DNA from: an uncultured Phenylobacterium sp.
Lineage (GTDB): Bacteria; Pseudomonadota; Alphaproteobacteria; Caulobacterales; Caulobacteraceae
DNA length: 5,146 bases
Reading direction: 5' to 3'
NCBI GenBank assembly: GCA_945952355.1
Contig: CAMFIW010000265.1
Location: 1-5,146, forward strand
The translations under genes were made by a program, and so were the position numbers. Below the pieces are notes generated by a model, which was given only the letters and a program-made list of their open reading frames with translations, was not told the origin of the DNA and searched no databases. Of this stretch, positions 1 through 5,146 are shown in pieces (position 1 is the stretch's first letter; each line of letters starts with the position of its first letter).

Positions 1-75
1 GGCCTGGCCATGGGGCTTTCCGGCTTCTTCGGCTGGGGCCTGCACTCCGACTTCATGGCGAAGCTGCTCAGCTGA
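1..75 (+). CDS. C-terminal end of an unidentified protein (5' end outside window)
   Basis: Frame 1 is open from the first base to the TGA at 73-75 and gives 24 residues, beginning GLAMGLSGFFGWGL and ending MAKLLS. The segment is rich in Gly, Phe and Leu with a Trp, which would suit the end of a membrane helix followed by a short polar tail. That is too little to name a family. The reading is supported mainly by position: the minus-strand gene lolD ends at 68, so a convergent gene ending here fills otherwise empty sequence with no gap. The two stop codons lie within an 8-base tail-to-tail overlap. A chance open frame of 25 codons in GC-rich DNA cannot be excluded. Confidence 0.5.
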   Translation, partial: GLAMGLSGFFGWGLHSDFMAKLLS

Positions 76-757
76 AACGCTGCATCTCCAACCGACCATC
101 CCTAAGGGCCAGCACCCGGTCCATATGTCGCGCGAGCTCCAGGTTGTGAGTCGCGACCAGAGCGGCGACTCCTTCCTTGCGCGCCAGGTCATAGAGGTTG
201 GCGAACACCGCCTCGGACGTATGCGGGTCGAGATTGCCCGTCGGCTCGTCGGCCAGAAGCAGGCGCGGCTTGTTGGCCAGAGCCCGGGCGATCGCCACTC
301 GCTGCTGCTCCCCGCCCGACATTTGCGCCGGCTGGTGATGCGATCGCTCGGCCAGACCCAGCTGAGCCAGGAGCTCCTCGGCCCGCGCCCGGGCCGCCTT
401 GCGGGACTTGCCGGCGATCATCTGCGGCAGGGCCACGTTGTCGAGTGCGGTGAACTCCGGGAGCAGGTGATGGGCCTGATAGACGAAGCCGATCGTGCCC
501 AGCCGGACGCGTGTGCGCTGGCGGTCGGTCAGCGTGGAGCACTCGCGGCCTTCGACCAGAATCTCTCCGGCCGTCGGCCGTTCGAGCAGGCCGGCGGCGT
601 GCAGCAGGGACGACTTGCCCGAGCCTGAAGGACCGATAAGGCCCACGATCTCGCCGCGCGAGACTTCCAGGTCGGCCCCGGTCAGCACTTCGAGGTCGCG
701 GTCGCCCGAGCGGTAGATCCGCTTCAGGCCGTGGATCGAGAGGACGCGATCATTCAT
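68..757 (-). CDS. lolD: LolD, ATP-binding subunit of the lipoprotein-releasing ABC transporter
   Basis: This 229-residue cytoplasmic ATPase should power the LolCDE/LolDF-type complex that lifts lipoproteins out of the inner membrane for hand-over to LolA. All ABC signatures are visible: Walker [10 protein letters not shown] at 42-50, Q-loop glutamine at 94, signature MSGGEQQR at 146-153, Walker B LLLADE at 166-171 followed by PTGNLD, and the H-loop histidine in ATHN at 204. The length is typical of LolD and of the wider MacB/FtsE-type class. The ATG at 755-757 is chosen because the family begins just before the IHGLKRIY segment. The open frame continues upstream to 943, but that part is a shadow of lolC. 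The start lies inside the end of lolC (ATGAATGA, 8-base overlap) without a clear Shine-Dalgarno, so translation is probably coupled. FtsE or another MacB-like ATPase is the alternative, but the neighbouring LolC-type permease makes LolD the best call. Confidence 0.95.
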   Translation of the reverse strand: MNDRVLSIHGLKRIYRSGDRDLEVLTGADLEVSRGEIVGLIGPSGSGKSSLLHAAGLLERPTAGEILVEGRECSTLTDRQRTRVRLGTIGFVYQAHHLLPEFTALDNVALPQMIAGKSRKAARARAEELLAQLGLAERSHHQPAQMSGGEQQRVAIARALANKPRLLLADEPTGNLDPHTSEAVFANLYDLARKEGVAALVATHNLELARHMDRVLALRDGRLEMQRFS

Positions 758-2042
758 AGCGCAGCGCATCCACGGGATCGAGGCGCGAGGCCTGCCACGC
801 CGGCGCGAGGGTGGCCAGAAACGCCATGGCCAGCGACCAAGCGGTGATAACGCCAACCTCTCCCCAGTCCACCTTGGCCGGCACGCGTGAGAGGAAATAG
901 ACGTCGGAGGAAAAGACCTGGGCGCCCGTGACCCACTCCACAAAACCCTGGATCGGGTCGATATAGATGCAGAACAGTACGCCGATCAGCAATCCCGCGG
1001 CCGTTCCCAGCACGCCGACCGCAGCGCCCGCCATGAAGAATATCCGCAGGATCGAGCCCTGCCCCGCGCCCATGGTGCGCAGAATGGCGATGTCGCGACC
1101 CTTGTTCTTCACCAGCATGATCAGGCCGGAAATGATGTTCATGGCCGCGATGCCGACGAGCAGCATCAGGATCAAACGCATCACGTTGCGCTCGACCTGC
1201 AGCGCCCCCCAGTAGGAGGCGTTCTTCTGGGTCCAGTCCGTGACCAGGGCCGTCGGGCCGGCGACCCTGGCGACATCGGTCTTCATGAGCGTGGCCTTGT
1301 CGGGATCGGCGAGCTTGATCTCGACGAAGTCGACTCCCGTGTCGCGCCCGAAGAAGAGCTGGGCCTGCTCCAGCGGCATGTAGATGAAGGTCTGGTCGTA
1401 CTCGCTCATGCCGACGCTGAAGGTGCCGGCAACGGTGTATGTCTTGCGCTGCGGCGTCGCCCCGAAAGCCGTCGCGCCGCCCGTGGGCGAGATCAGGGTC
1501 AGCGGATCTCCCGCCTGGATGCCGAGGCTCTGGGCCAGCCGATCGCCAACCAGGATCAGGTCGCCACCGAACTCGCCCTCGCCAAAGCCCTGCATGGACC
1601 CGTGAATGATGTTTCCGCTCACCAGTTTGATGGCGCGCAGGTCGTCCGGGCGAATTCCGCGCACGATGGCGCCGGAAATTTGCCCCTGCCCCAGCGCCAT
1701 GGCCTGGGCCTCGATGATCGGCGCGGCCTGCGTGACGCCCGGCAGGGCGCGAATTCGAGCGATCATGGGGTCGCGCCCTTGCCCGTCGAGCACGCCACCG
1801 GTCACGTAGACGTGGCCGTTGAAGCCCAGGATCCGGCCGAGCAGCTCAGCGCGAAAGCCGTTCATCACGCTCATGACGATGATCAGCACCGCCACCGCCA
1901 GGGTGATGCCGATGAAGGAGATCAACGAGATCAACGCGACCCCGCCCTGGCTCCGTTTGGCGCGCAGATAGCGGCCGGCCACCGTGCGCTCCCAGAGGCC
2001 GAAGGGCGGCGCGACGGTGGATTGCGATGGAATTCGGGTCAC
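750..2042 (-). CDS. lolC: LolC/LolE-family permease of the lipoprotein-releasing system
   Basis: This 430-residue inner-membrane permease pairs with LolD to extract outer-membrane lipoproteins. The layout is that of the LolC/E family: a cytoplasmic N-terminus with AGRYLRAKR (22-30), membrane helix 1 at about 36-60 ending in VMSVMNGFR, a large periplasmic MacB-like domain (about 61-285, including VGMSEYDQTF near 210-219), then three helices at about 288-311, 331-361 and 395-417. The FtsX-type coupling segment KGRDIAILRTMGA lies at 314-326, and the family tail DPVDALRYE closes the protein. The start is GTG at 2040-2042, with an in-frame stop shortly upstream. A second GTG at 1980-1982 has a better Shine-Dalgarno (GGGAG, 6 bases away) and would remove 20 residues, but the FGLWERTVAGRYLR stretch resembles the family's usual N-terminus, so the longer form is kept. 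Only one permease gene is visible, so LolC versus LolE cannot be separated; a homodimeric LolF-like arrangement is possible. Confidence 0.93.
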   Translation of the reverse strand: MTRIPSQSTVAPPFGLWERTVAGRYLRAKRSQGGVALISLISFIGITLAVAVLIIVMSVMNGFRAELLGRILGFNGHVYVTGGVLDGQGRDPMIARIRALPGVTQAAPIIEAQAMALGQGQISGAIVRGIRPDDLRAIKLVSGNIIHGSMQGFGEGEFGGDLILVGDRLAQSLGIQAGDPLTLISPTGGATAFGATPQRKTYTVAGTFSVGMSEYDQTFIYMPLEQAQLFFGRDTGVDFVEIKLADPDKATLMKTDVARVAGPTALVTDWTQKNASYWGALQVERNVMRLILMLLVGIAAMNIISGLIMLVKNKGRDIAILRTMGAGQGSILRIFFMAGAAVGVLGTAAGLLIGVLFCIYIDPIQGFVEWVTGAQVFSSDVYFLSRVPAKVDWGEVGVITAWSLAMAFLATLAPAWQASRLDPVDALRYE

Positions 2043-2168
2043 GCGCTCGGGGTCTCGCAGTCAAGCTTGGGCAAGGGATAACGCGACAGCGGCATTCCGG
2101 CTCCCGGCCAAGGTGAATCGCGGCCGAGGGGGCCGGGTCGGGCCAAGCTATGCAACGGAACCGGCGCG

Positions 2169-2202
2169 AAAAGAAGGCCGCCCAGGGAGGCGGGCGGCCT
2201 TC
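2169..2202 (-). terminator. Rho-independent terminator on the minus strand
   Basis: A perfect 11-base-pair, GC-rich inverted repeat (2173-2183 with 2192-2202) encloses an 8-base loop. On the minus strand the stem is followed at once by four T residues (2172-2169). The plus-strand side of the stem has no T-tract, so it acts in one direction only. It should end the transcript arriving from DUF1467, or any small RNA made just before it, and separate that unit from lolC-lolD. The distance from the DUF1467 stop is about 170 bases, which is long for a simple 3' end. Confidence 0.85.
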
Positions 2203-2335
2203 AGGTCGTCGGGGAAAAACGCCACGGGCGAGCCCTGAAGCCGCCGTGCCATTTCGATGTAACGTCGGTTACGGGTGGTCACGTAGCGGGAGGCGGCGCA
2301 ATGGCGGAACTTCCTGCCCCTCGCCCAATCTTTGA
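2169..2335 (-). ncRNA. Possible structured small RNA or structured 3' UTR
   Basis: No gene occupies the stretch before the terminator, yet three perfect inverted repeats nest inside one another on the minus strand. The outer helix pairs 2320-2326 with 2226-2232 (7 bp), the middle one 2292-2297 with 2240-2245 (6 bp), and the apical one 2268-2272 with 2259-2263 (5 bp, 4-base loop). This gives a rod with a large bubble between the middle and apical helices, followed by the terminator. The 5' end is a guess: a weak TTGCGC then GCTTCGCT about 11 bases apart could be a promoter with a start near 2333. The overall shape loosely recalls 6S RNA, but I cannot match any family by sequence. Short perfect helices arise easily by chance in GC-rich DNA, and it may simply be the 3' UTR of the DUF1467 transcript. 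Confidence 0.22.
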
Positions 2336-2349
2336 GCGAAGCTCCTCCG

Positions 2350-2372
2350 GGCCGCGCAAGAAAGCGGCGGCC
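2350..2372 (-). other. Hairpin at the end of the DUF1467 gene
   Basis: On the minus strand GGCCGC (2372-2367) pairs with GCGGCC (2355-2350). Two more pairs form inside after a single bulged C, leaving a six-base pyrimidine loop TTTCTT. The first paired base is the last base of the DUF1467 TAG codon. No T-tract follows on either strand, so it is not an intrinsic terminator. It could protect or pause the transcript end, but no function is shown. Confidence 0.4.
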
Positions 2373-2638
2373 TAGGCGCCCCACCGGCGCGGAATGTCCG
2401 GCAGCTGCACCCAGTGGAACGTGATGCAGGCCCAGAGCAGCCCAAACAGAATCGCCGAAACCCAGGTGGTCGTGATGAACTTCTTCTTCAGCTTGGGGTC
2501 GACCGGCGACCCCGGATCCGTGCCGTCGCCCCGATCGATCCCGGCCTCGGCATGGCTGATGACGCCCAAAGGCAGTACGGCGAACAGCACGGTCCACCAG
2601 ATGGTGAGGTAGATGGCGATGCCGGTGAACCAGCCCAT
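2372..2638 (-). CDS. DUF1467-family small inner-membrane protein
   Basis: This 88-residue protein matches the DUF1467 family as I know it. It begins MGWFTGIAIY, has an IWWTVLFAVLPLGV helix, then a short charged loop with Gly, Asp and Pro, then a basic patch KLKKKF and a second helix. Two membrane segments are evident at about 5-27 and 55-76, joined by a polar segment (about 30-54), so both ends probably face the same side. The function of the family is unknown. The ATG shares one base with the epimerase stop (TGATG) and has a good Shine-Dalgarno, AAGGGAG, seven bases upstream, so co-translation with the epimerase is expected. In other alphaproteobacteria this gene commonly sits between mce and proS; here no proS follows. 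Family membership is fairly secure, any role is not. Confidence 0.88.
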   Translation of the reverse strand: MGWFTGIAIYLTIWWTVLFAVLPLGVISHAEAGIDRGDGTDPGSPVDPKLKKKFITTTWVSAILFGLLWACITFHWVQLPDIPRRWGA

Positions 2639-3060
2639 CAATGCGCTCCCTTGGGGGTTTCCATCAGTTCGACCAGGACCCCGCCCATGTTCTTCGGGTG
2701 GACGAAGATGACCGGCGTGCCGTGGGCTCCGATACGCGGCTCGCCCGTGCCCAGGACCGTGGCGCCCTTGGCTCGCATGTCGTCGCGCGCGGCGATGATG
2801 TCCTCGACCTCGAAGCAGACGTGGTGCTGGCCGCCCGACGGATTCTTGGCCAGGAAGCCATGGATCGGCGACGCCTCCCCATAGGGTTCGATCAGCTCGA
2901 TCTGGCTGTTGGGCAGGTTGACGAAGCAGACCCACACGCCCTGTTCGGGCATGGAGAACTTCTCGCCGATGGAGGTCGCGCCGAGGACGTCGCGATAGAG
3001 CTTCACCGCCTCGTCGATGGAAGGCGTGGCGACGCCGACGTGATTGAGTTTCCCGATCAT
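2638..3060 (-). CDS. mce: Methylmalonyl-CoA epimerase (VOC superfamily)
   Basis: This 140-residue cytoplasmic enzyme should interconvert (2S)- and (2R)-methylmalonyl-CoA between propionyl-CoA carboxylase and methylmalonyl-CoA mutase. It has two VOC/glyoxalase-type halves: KLNHVGVATPSIDEAV at 4-19 and HHVCFEVEDI at 79-88. The expected metal ligands are His7 and His80 at the starts of the two halves and Glu131 in VLVELME. A fourth ligand should lie in NSQIELIEP (51-59). The segment EPRIGAHG (107-114) and HPKNMGGVLVEL (121-132) are characteristic of the epimerase rather than of glyoxalase I. The length is typical. The ATG at 3058-3060 is chosen because homology begins there; a TTG at 3109-3111 would add 17 unlikely residues. 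The immediate upstream sequence is a poor Shine-Dalgarno, but a strong one precedes an 11-codon mini-ORF that ends on this start codon. It probably belongs to one operon with the CoA-transferase upstream and DUF1467 downstream. Confidence 0.94.
   Translation of the reverse strand: MIGKLNHVGVATPSIDEAVKLYRDVLGATSIGEKFSMPEQGVWVCFVNLPNSQIELIEPYGEASPIHGFLAKNPSGGQHHVCFEVEDIIAARDDMRAKGATVLGTGEPRIGAHGTPVIFVHPKNMGGVLVELMETPKGAH
2646..2652 (-). promoter_or_regulatory. Ribosome binding site of the DUF1467 gene
   Basis: AAGGGAG on the minus strand lies within the last codons of the epimerase gene, seven bases before the ATG at 2636-2638. It fixes that start and rules out reading the frame further upstream, which is open but only a shadow of the epimerase gene. 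Confidence 0.7.
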
Positions 3061-3092
3061 GGCGTGCCTATACGCCCGCCCGCGCTCCGCAT
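3057..3092 (-). CDS. Possible 11-codon leader ORF coupled to the epimerase gene
   Basis: An ATG at 3090-3092 opens a frame of 11 codons (MRSAGGRIGTP) whose TGA overlaps the epimerase ATG as ATGA. Its Shine-Dalgarno is far better than that of the epimerase itself: GAGGTGATC at 3096-3104 is complementary to nine bases of the usual 16S rRNA 3' end, at an ideal distance. Ribosomes loaded here would end exactly at the epimerase start, which would suit translational coupling. The peptide resembles nothing I know. No run of one amino acid suggests attenuation. It may instead be chance, or the trace of a frameshift in an older, longer start. Confidence 0.3.
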   Translation of the reverse strand: MRSAGGRIGTP

Positions 3093-3095
3093 CCA

Positions 3096-3104
3096 GATCA
3101 CCTC
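3096..3104 (-). promoter_or_regulatory. Strong Shine-Dalgarno ahead of the mini-ORF
   Basis: GAGGTGATC on the minus strand matches the complement of the 16S rRNA tail GATCACCTC without a mismatch, and eight bases separate GAGG from the ATG at 3092. It sits 13 bases after the CoA-transferase stop codon and 35 bases before the epimerase ATG, too far to serve the epimerase directly. Confidence 0.5.
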
Positions 3105-3117
3105 GCGGCAAGAGGCC

Positions 3118-5146
3118 TCAGGACATATCGCCGCCGCCGAACACCGCGCCGCAGGCGAAGAGCTCGGCGATCCGCTCCGCGGACAGGCCATAGGAGGTCA
3201 GGACGGCGGCGGTGTTCTGGGCATGGTCAGGCGTCGGGTGCTTGAATCCTCCGGGCGTGCGGTCGAAGTCGGCATATCCCCGCACGCCGCGTACGCCTCC
3301 AAGACGGTCGTGGGTCCAGCGATCCAGGGCGCGGTTTTCGGCGAGCCAGGGGTCGGTAAGCACCTCCTCGCTTCGCAGCGCCGGCGCCGCGGCCACGCCG
3401 GCCGCGAGGAGGGTATCGAGAATGTCGGCGCGGGGGCGGAGCGCGAAGGCGGCCTCGAGACGCATGGCTAGAGCGCCGTCCCGCGCCTCGGCGAGCGGCG
3501 CACCGCCCATATTGACGCCCAGCAAGGCGCCCACCGCCGCGACCTCGGACACCGACTCGGCGGACAGCCCGATCCAGCCGTCCGCGCAGGCGTAGAACCG
3601 CCGCAGGGCCGAGGTTCCGATGCAGTCCTCGCCTCCCAGATCATTGGGCGGTCGGCCGTCATAGGTGACCATCTCGCCAAGCTGGAACAGCAGGCTCTGG
3701 GCCATCAGGCTGGTGATCACCTCCTGACCTTCGCCGGTGCGCTCGCGCGCGTTCAGGGCGGCGATCACCGAGGCGCTGACCACGGCGGCGGTGGCCACGT
3801 CGTTCACCGCGATGGTGTGGAGGATCGGATCGCCCTCCCCGCCCTGGGCCGCCATCATGCCGCCCTCGGACTGCAGCAGCGGATCGAAGCCCGGCAGGGC
3901 CGCGCGCTCGCCCCTGTCGCCATAGGCGTTGATCGAACAGGAGATGATCCGCGGATTGACCGCCTTCAGGGCGGCGTAGTCGATCCCCAGCCGGCTTCGG
4001 ACTCCCAGGCGGTAGTTGTCGATAACGATGTCCGCCTGCTTGGCGAGCTCCAGAAAGAGCTCGCGCGCCGCCGGCTGCTTGAGATCCAGGCCCAGGCCAC
4101 GGCTGCCGCGATTGTAGCCGACGAACTGAGCGCCGTCGGAGCGGAACGGATCGGCCTCCAGCGACTCGATCTTGATCACGTCGGCGCCGAAGTTCGAAAG
4201 GATGGCGCCCGCATAGGCGCCGGCGATCACAGTGCCGAGGTTCAGCACCCTCACCCCCGCGAGGGGGCCGCCACTCCCAGGCGTCCCGGCCTCCAAGGTT
4301 CGGGCAGGCCAGGCGGGCGCTTCCATCACCGATCGGGGCAGGGCGCGGATCGAGCCTGGGGTTCCGCGCAGATCCGCCGGCGGCGCCGGCATGGCGACCT
4401 CGCCCAGGTCGGGATGGGTCAGTGTCCTGCGCTGACCGCCTTCGGCGACGGCGGGCCCCGCGAACCATTCCTCGCGCCAGCGCACGGGCGCACAAGGAAC
4501 ATCATGGGCGTGAAGCAGTTCAAGCGCCTCGTCGCGGGTCATGGCGCTGAACATGCCAGACAGCAGGTCGCGGGCGGCGACCATGTCGATCTCCAGCGCC
4601 TCGAAGGCGTCCTCCAGTCCCAGCGCACGGAAGGCGTTGCGATAGAAGTTGGTGAACAGGGTGCCCAGGAAGAACCACTCGCCGTCCGCGCACTGATAGA
4701 GGCGATAGCGAGGGTTGGCGCCTGGCGGGATGCCGCGTGGCAGAGGCGGAATCCCGTCGATGCGGACAGTCGGCGCGATCTCGCCAGCCGCCTGGAGTCC
4801 GCTGACGATCAGGCCCTGTCCACGGCCGCTGCGCGACCGCTCATAGAGCGCCGAGCCGATCGCGCCCGCCCCCAGCACCGCCTGGGCATACGAGGTGAGC
4901 GGCAGGACCAGATGCACCGGCTGGTCGGCATAGGCGCCCTGTCGGAAAGCCACGGCCGTCATACCGGTGAGCAACAGGGGATCCGGCTTGAGCTGGCTCC
5001 AGCGACCGGTCGTGCCGTAGGGCGGCATCCAGGCATGCACCAGTGCCGGATGAGCGGCCGTGAGCGTCGCGGCGTCGAGGCCCAGGGCCTCGAGCCGGCC
5101 CGGAGCATGGTCGAAGATGGCGACATCGGCGCCGGCGATCAGGGTC
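3118..5146 (-). CDS. Two-domain family III CoA-transferase (CaiB/BaiF type), N-terminus outside window
   Basis: At least 675 residues are visible. The frame stays open to the right edge and reads like the family there (AGADVAIFDHAPGRLEALGL), so the GTG at 5038-5040 is internal. Two CoA-transferase III domains follow in tandem. The first, missing its start, runs to about 4300 and shows PPYGTTG, KPDPLLLTG, RGQGLIVSG and a YQCADGEWF segment. The second, complete from about 4269 to the stop, shows AGVRVLNLG, NFGADVIKIE, NRGSRGLGLDL, PGFDPLLQSEGG, EGQEVITSLM and YACADGWIGL. Family enzymes move CoA between carboxylates through an aspartyl intermediate and normally dimerise as interlocked rings of about 400-residue chains; here the two halves are joined. 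A candidate catalytic Asp is present in both (codons 4981-4983 and 3883-3885). The position equivalent to the Asp of DVATA in domain 2 is Ser in domain 1 (TSYAQA), so the halves have diverged. The substrate is unknown; an acyl-CoA role is suggested by the nearby epimerase. Confidence 0.92.
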   Translation of the reverse strand, partial: TLIAGADVAIFDHAPGRLEALGLDAATLTAAHPALVHAWMPPYGTTGRWSQLKPDPLLLTGMTAVAFRQGAYADQPVHLVLPLTSYAQAVLGAGAIGSALYERSRSGRGQGLIVSGLQAAGEIAPTVRIDGIPPLPRGIPPGANPRYRLYQCADGEWFFLGTLFTNFYRNAFRALGLEDAFEALEIDMVAARDLLSGMFSAMTRDEALELLHAHDVPCAPVRWREEWFAGPAVAEGGQRRTLTHPDLGEVAMPAPPADLRGTPGSIRALPRSVMEAPAWPARTLEAGTPGSGGPLAGVRVLNLGTVIAGAYAGAILSNFGADVIKIESLEADPFRSDGAQFVGYNRGSRGLGLDLKQPAARELFLELAKQADIVIDNYRLGVRSRLGIDYAALKAVNPRIISCSINAYGDRGERAALPGFDPLLQSEGGMMAAQGGEGDPILHTIAVNDVATAAVVSASVIAALNARERTGEGQEVITSLMAQSLLFQLGEMVTYDGRPPNDLGGEDCIGTSALRRFYACADGWIGLSAESVSEVAAVGALLGVNMGGAPLAEARDGALAMRLEAAFALRPRADILDTLLAAGVAAAPALRSEEVLTDPWLAENRALDRWTHDRLGGVRGVRGYADFDRTPGGFKHPTPDHAQNTAAVLTSYGLSAERIAELFACGAVFGGGDMS

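Larger units (their letters stand above)
2043..2371. other. Intergenic region between lolC and the DUF1467 gene
   Basis: This 329-base stretch has no convincing protein gene on either strand. From the DUF1467 side it contains a hairpin at the DUF1467 stop (2350-2372), an orphan Shine-Dalgarno-like GGAGGAG (minus strand, 2342-2348), a stretch of nested inverted repeats (2226-2326), and a strong intrinsic terminator (2169-2202). The remaining 126 bases (2043-2168) form the upstream region of lolC. There I see no promoter that I would defend: a minus-strand TTGACT at 2059-2064 resembles a -35 box but would place its -10 at or inside the lolC start. One GANTC site (2115-2119), the CcrM methylation target in alphaproteobacteria, lies about 75 bases before lolC. 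A weak inverted repeat, CGGCC/GGCCG, occupies 2105-2109 and 2122-2126. Confidence 0.7.

Noticed and set aside
125..628. Open frame of 167 codons on the plus strand opposite lolD
   Set aside because: It lies opposite a gene with all ABC motifs intact and shows only the mirror composition of that gene.
758..943. N-terminal extension of the lolD frame on the minus strand
   Set aside because: The 62 added residues are rich in Arg, Pro and Trp, match no part of the LolD family, and lie wholly over lolC coding sequence.
2059..2064. TTGACT as a -35 box for lolC
   Set aside because: The matching -10 position would fall on or inside the lolC start codon and shows only a poor match (GCGTGACC).
2148..2282. 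Small protein read from GTG at 2282 or ATG at 2252 on the minus strand
   Set aside because: The stretch YVTTRNRRYIEMARRL looks protein-like, but neither start has a ribosome binding site and the frame runs straight through the terminator stem to stop at 2148. It is more likely chance.
2203..2340. tRNA, tmRNA, SRP RNA or RNase P RNA in the gap
   Set aside because: No T-loop GTTCGA-type motif, no tmRNA tag reading frame, and none of the conserved SRP or RNase P core sequences are present.
2639..2935. Upstream extension of the DUF1467 frame
   Set aside because: The extra residues are a shadow of the epimerase gene, and a good Shine-Dalgarno places the start at 2638.
2641..3471. Long open frame of 276 codons on the plus strand
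   Set aside because: It is antisense to the epimerase and the CoA-transferase C-terminus, both well supported. Its composition is that of a GC-rich shadow frame and it has no recognisable motif.
3659..4495. Open frame of 278 codons on the minus strand inside the CoA-transferase gene
   Set aside because: It is Arg- and Gly-rich, overlaps the conserved CoA-transferase frame throughout, and has no family features.

Overview
The window is strongly GC-rich throughout and reads as a chromosomal core region of a diderm (Gram-negative) bacterium. An alphaproteobacterium, most likely Caulobacterales or a close relative, fits best. The reasons are the lipoprotein-release genes lolC-lolD, and the pairing of methylmalonyl-CoA epimerase with a DUF1467 small membrane protein, which is an alphaproteobacterial neighbourhood. 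The taxonomic call is an inference from gene content, not from a marker gene. I see no insertion sequence, phage gene, CRISPR array, tRNA or rRNA.

Layout. Bases 1-75 hold the last 24 codons of a plus-strand gene that cannot be identified. Everything else that codes is on the minus strand and so reads from right to left. Starting at the right edge, there is a large CoA-transferase with two family III domains in one chain (5' end beyond the window, stop at 3118). It is followed by a possible 11-codon leader with an excellent ribosome binding site (3057-3092), methylmalonyl-CoA epimerase (2638-3060) and the 88-residue DUF1467 protein (2372-2638). The short gaps and the TGATG overlap suggest these are one transcript. 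A 329-base gap follows. It holds a hairpin at the DUF1467 stop, a stretch with nested inverted repeats, and a strong minus-strand intrinsic terminator at 2169-2202. Past the terminator a second transcription unit, lolC-lolD (2042 down to 68), begins; its two genes overlap by 8 bases and lolD overlaps the convergent plus-strand gene tail to tail by 8 bases.

How the genes work together. LolC and LolD should form the inner-membrane ABC complex that extracts outer-membrane lipoproteins and passes them to the periplasmic chaperone LolA. The epimerase works in propionyl-CoA/methylmalonyl-CoA (or ethylmalonyl-CoA) metabolism. The CoA-transferase next to it suggests a shared acyl-CoA theme, but its substrate cannot be read from the sequence. 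DUF1467 has no known function.

Most of the window is ordinary. The points most worth a second look are the structured non-coding stretch before the terminator, the apparent absence of proS between DUF1467 and lolC, and the mini-ORF before the epimerase gene.
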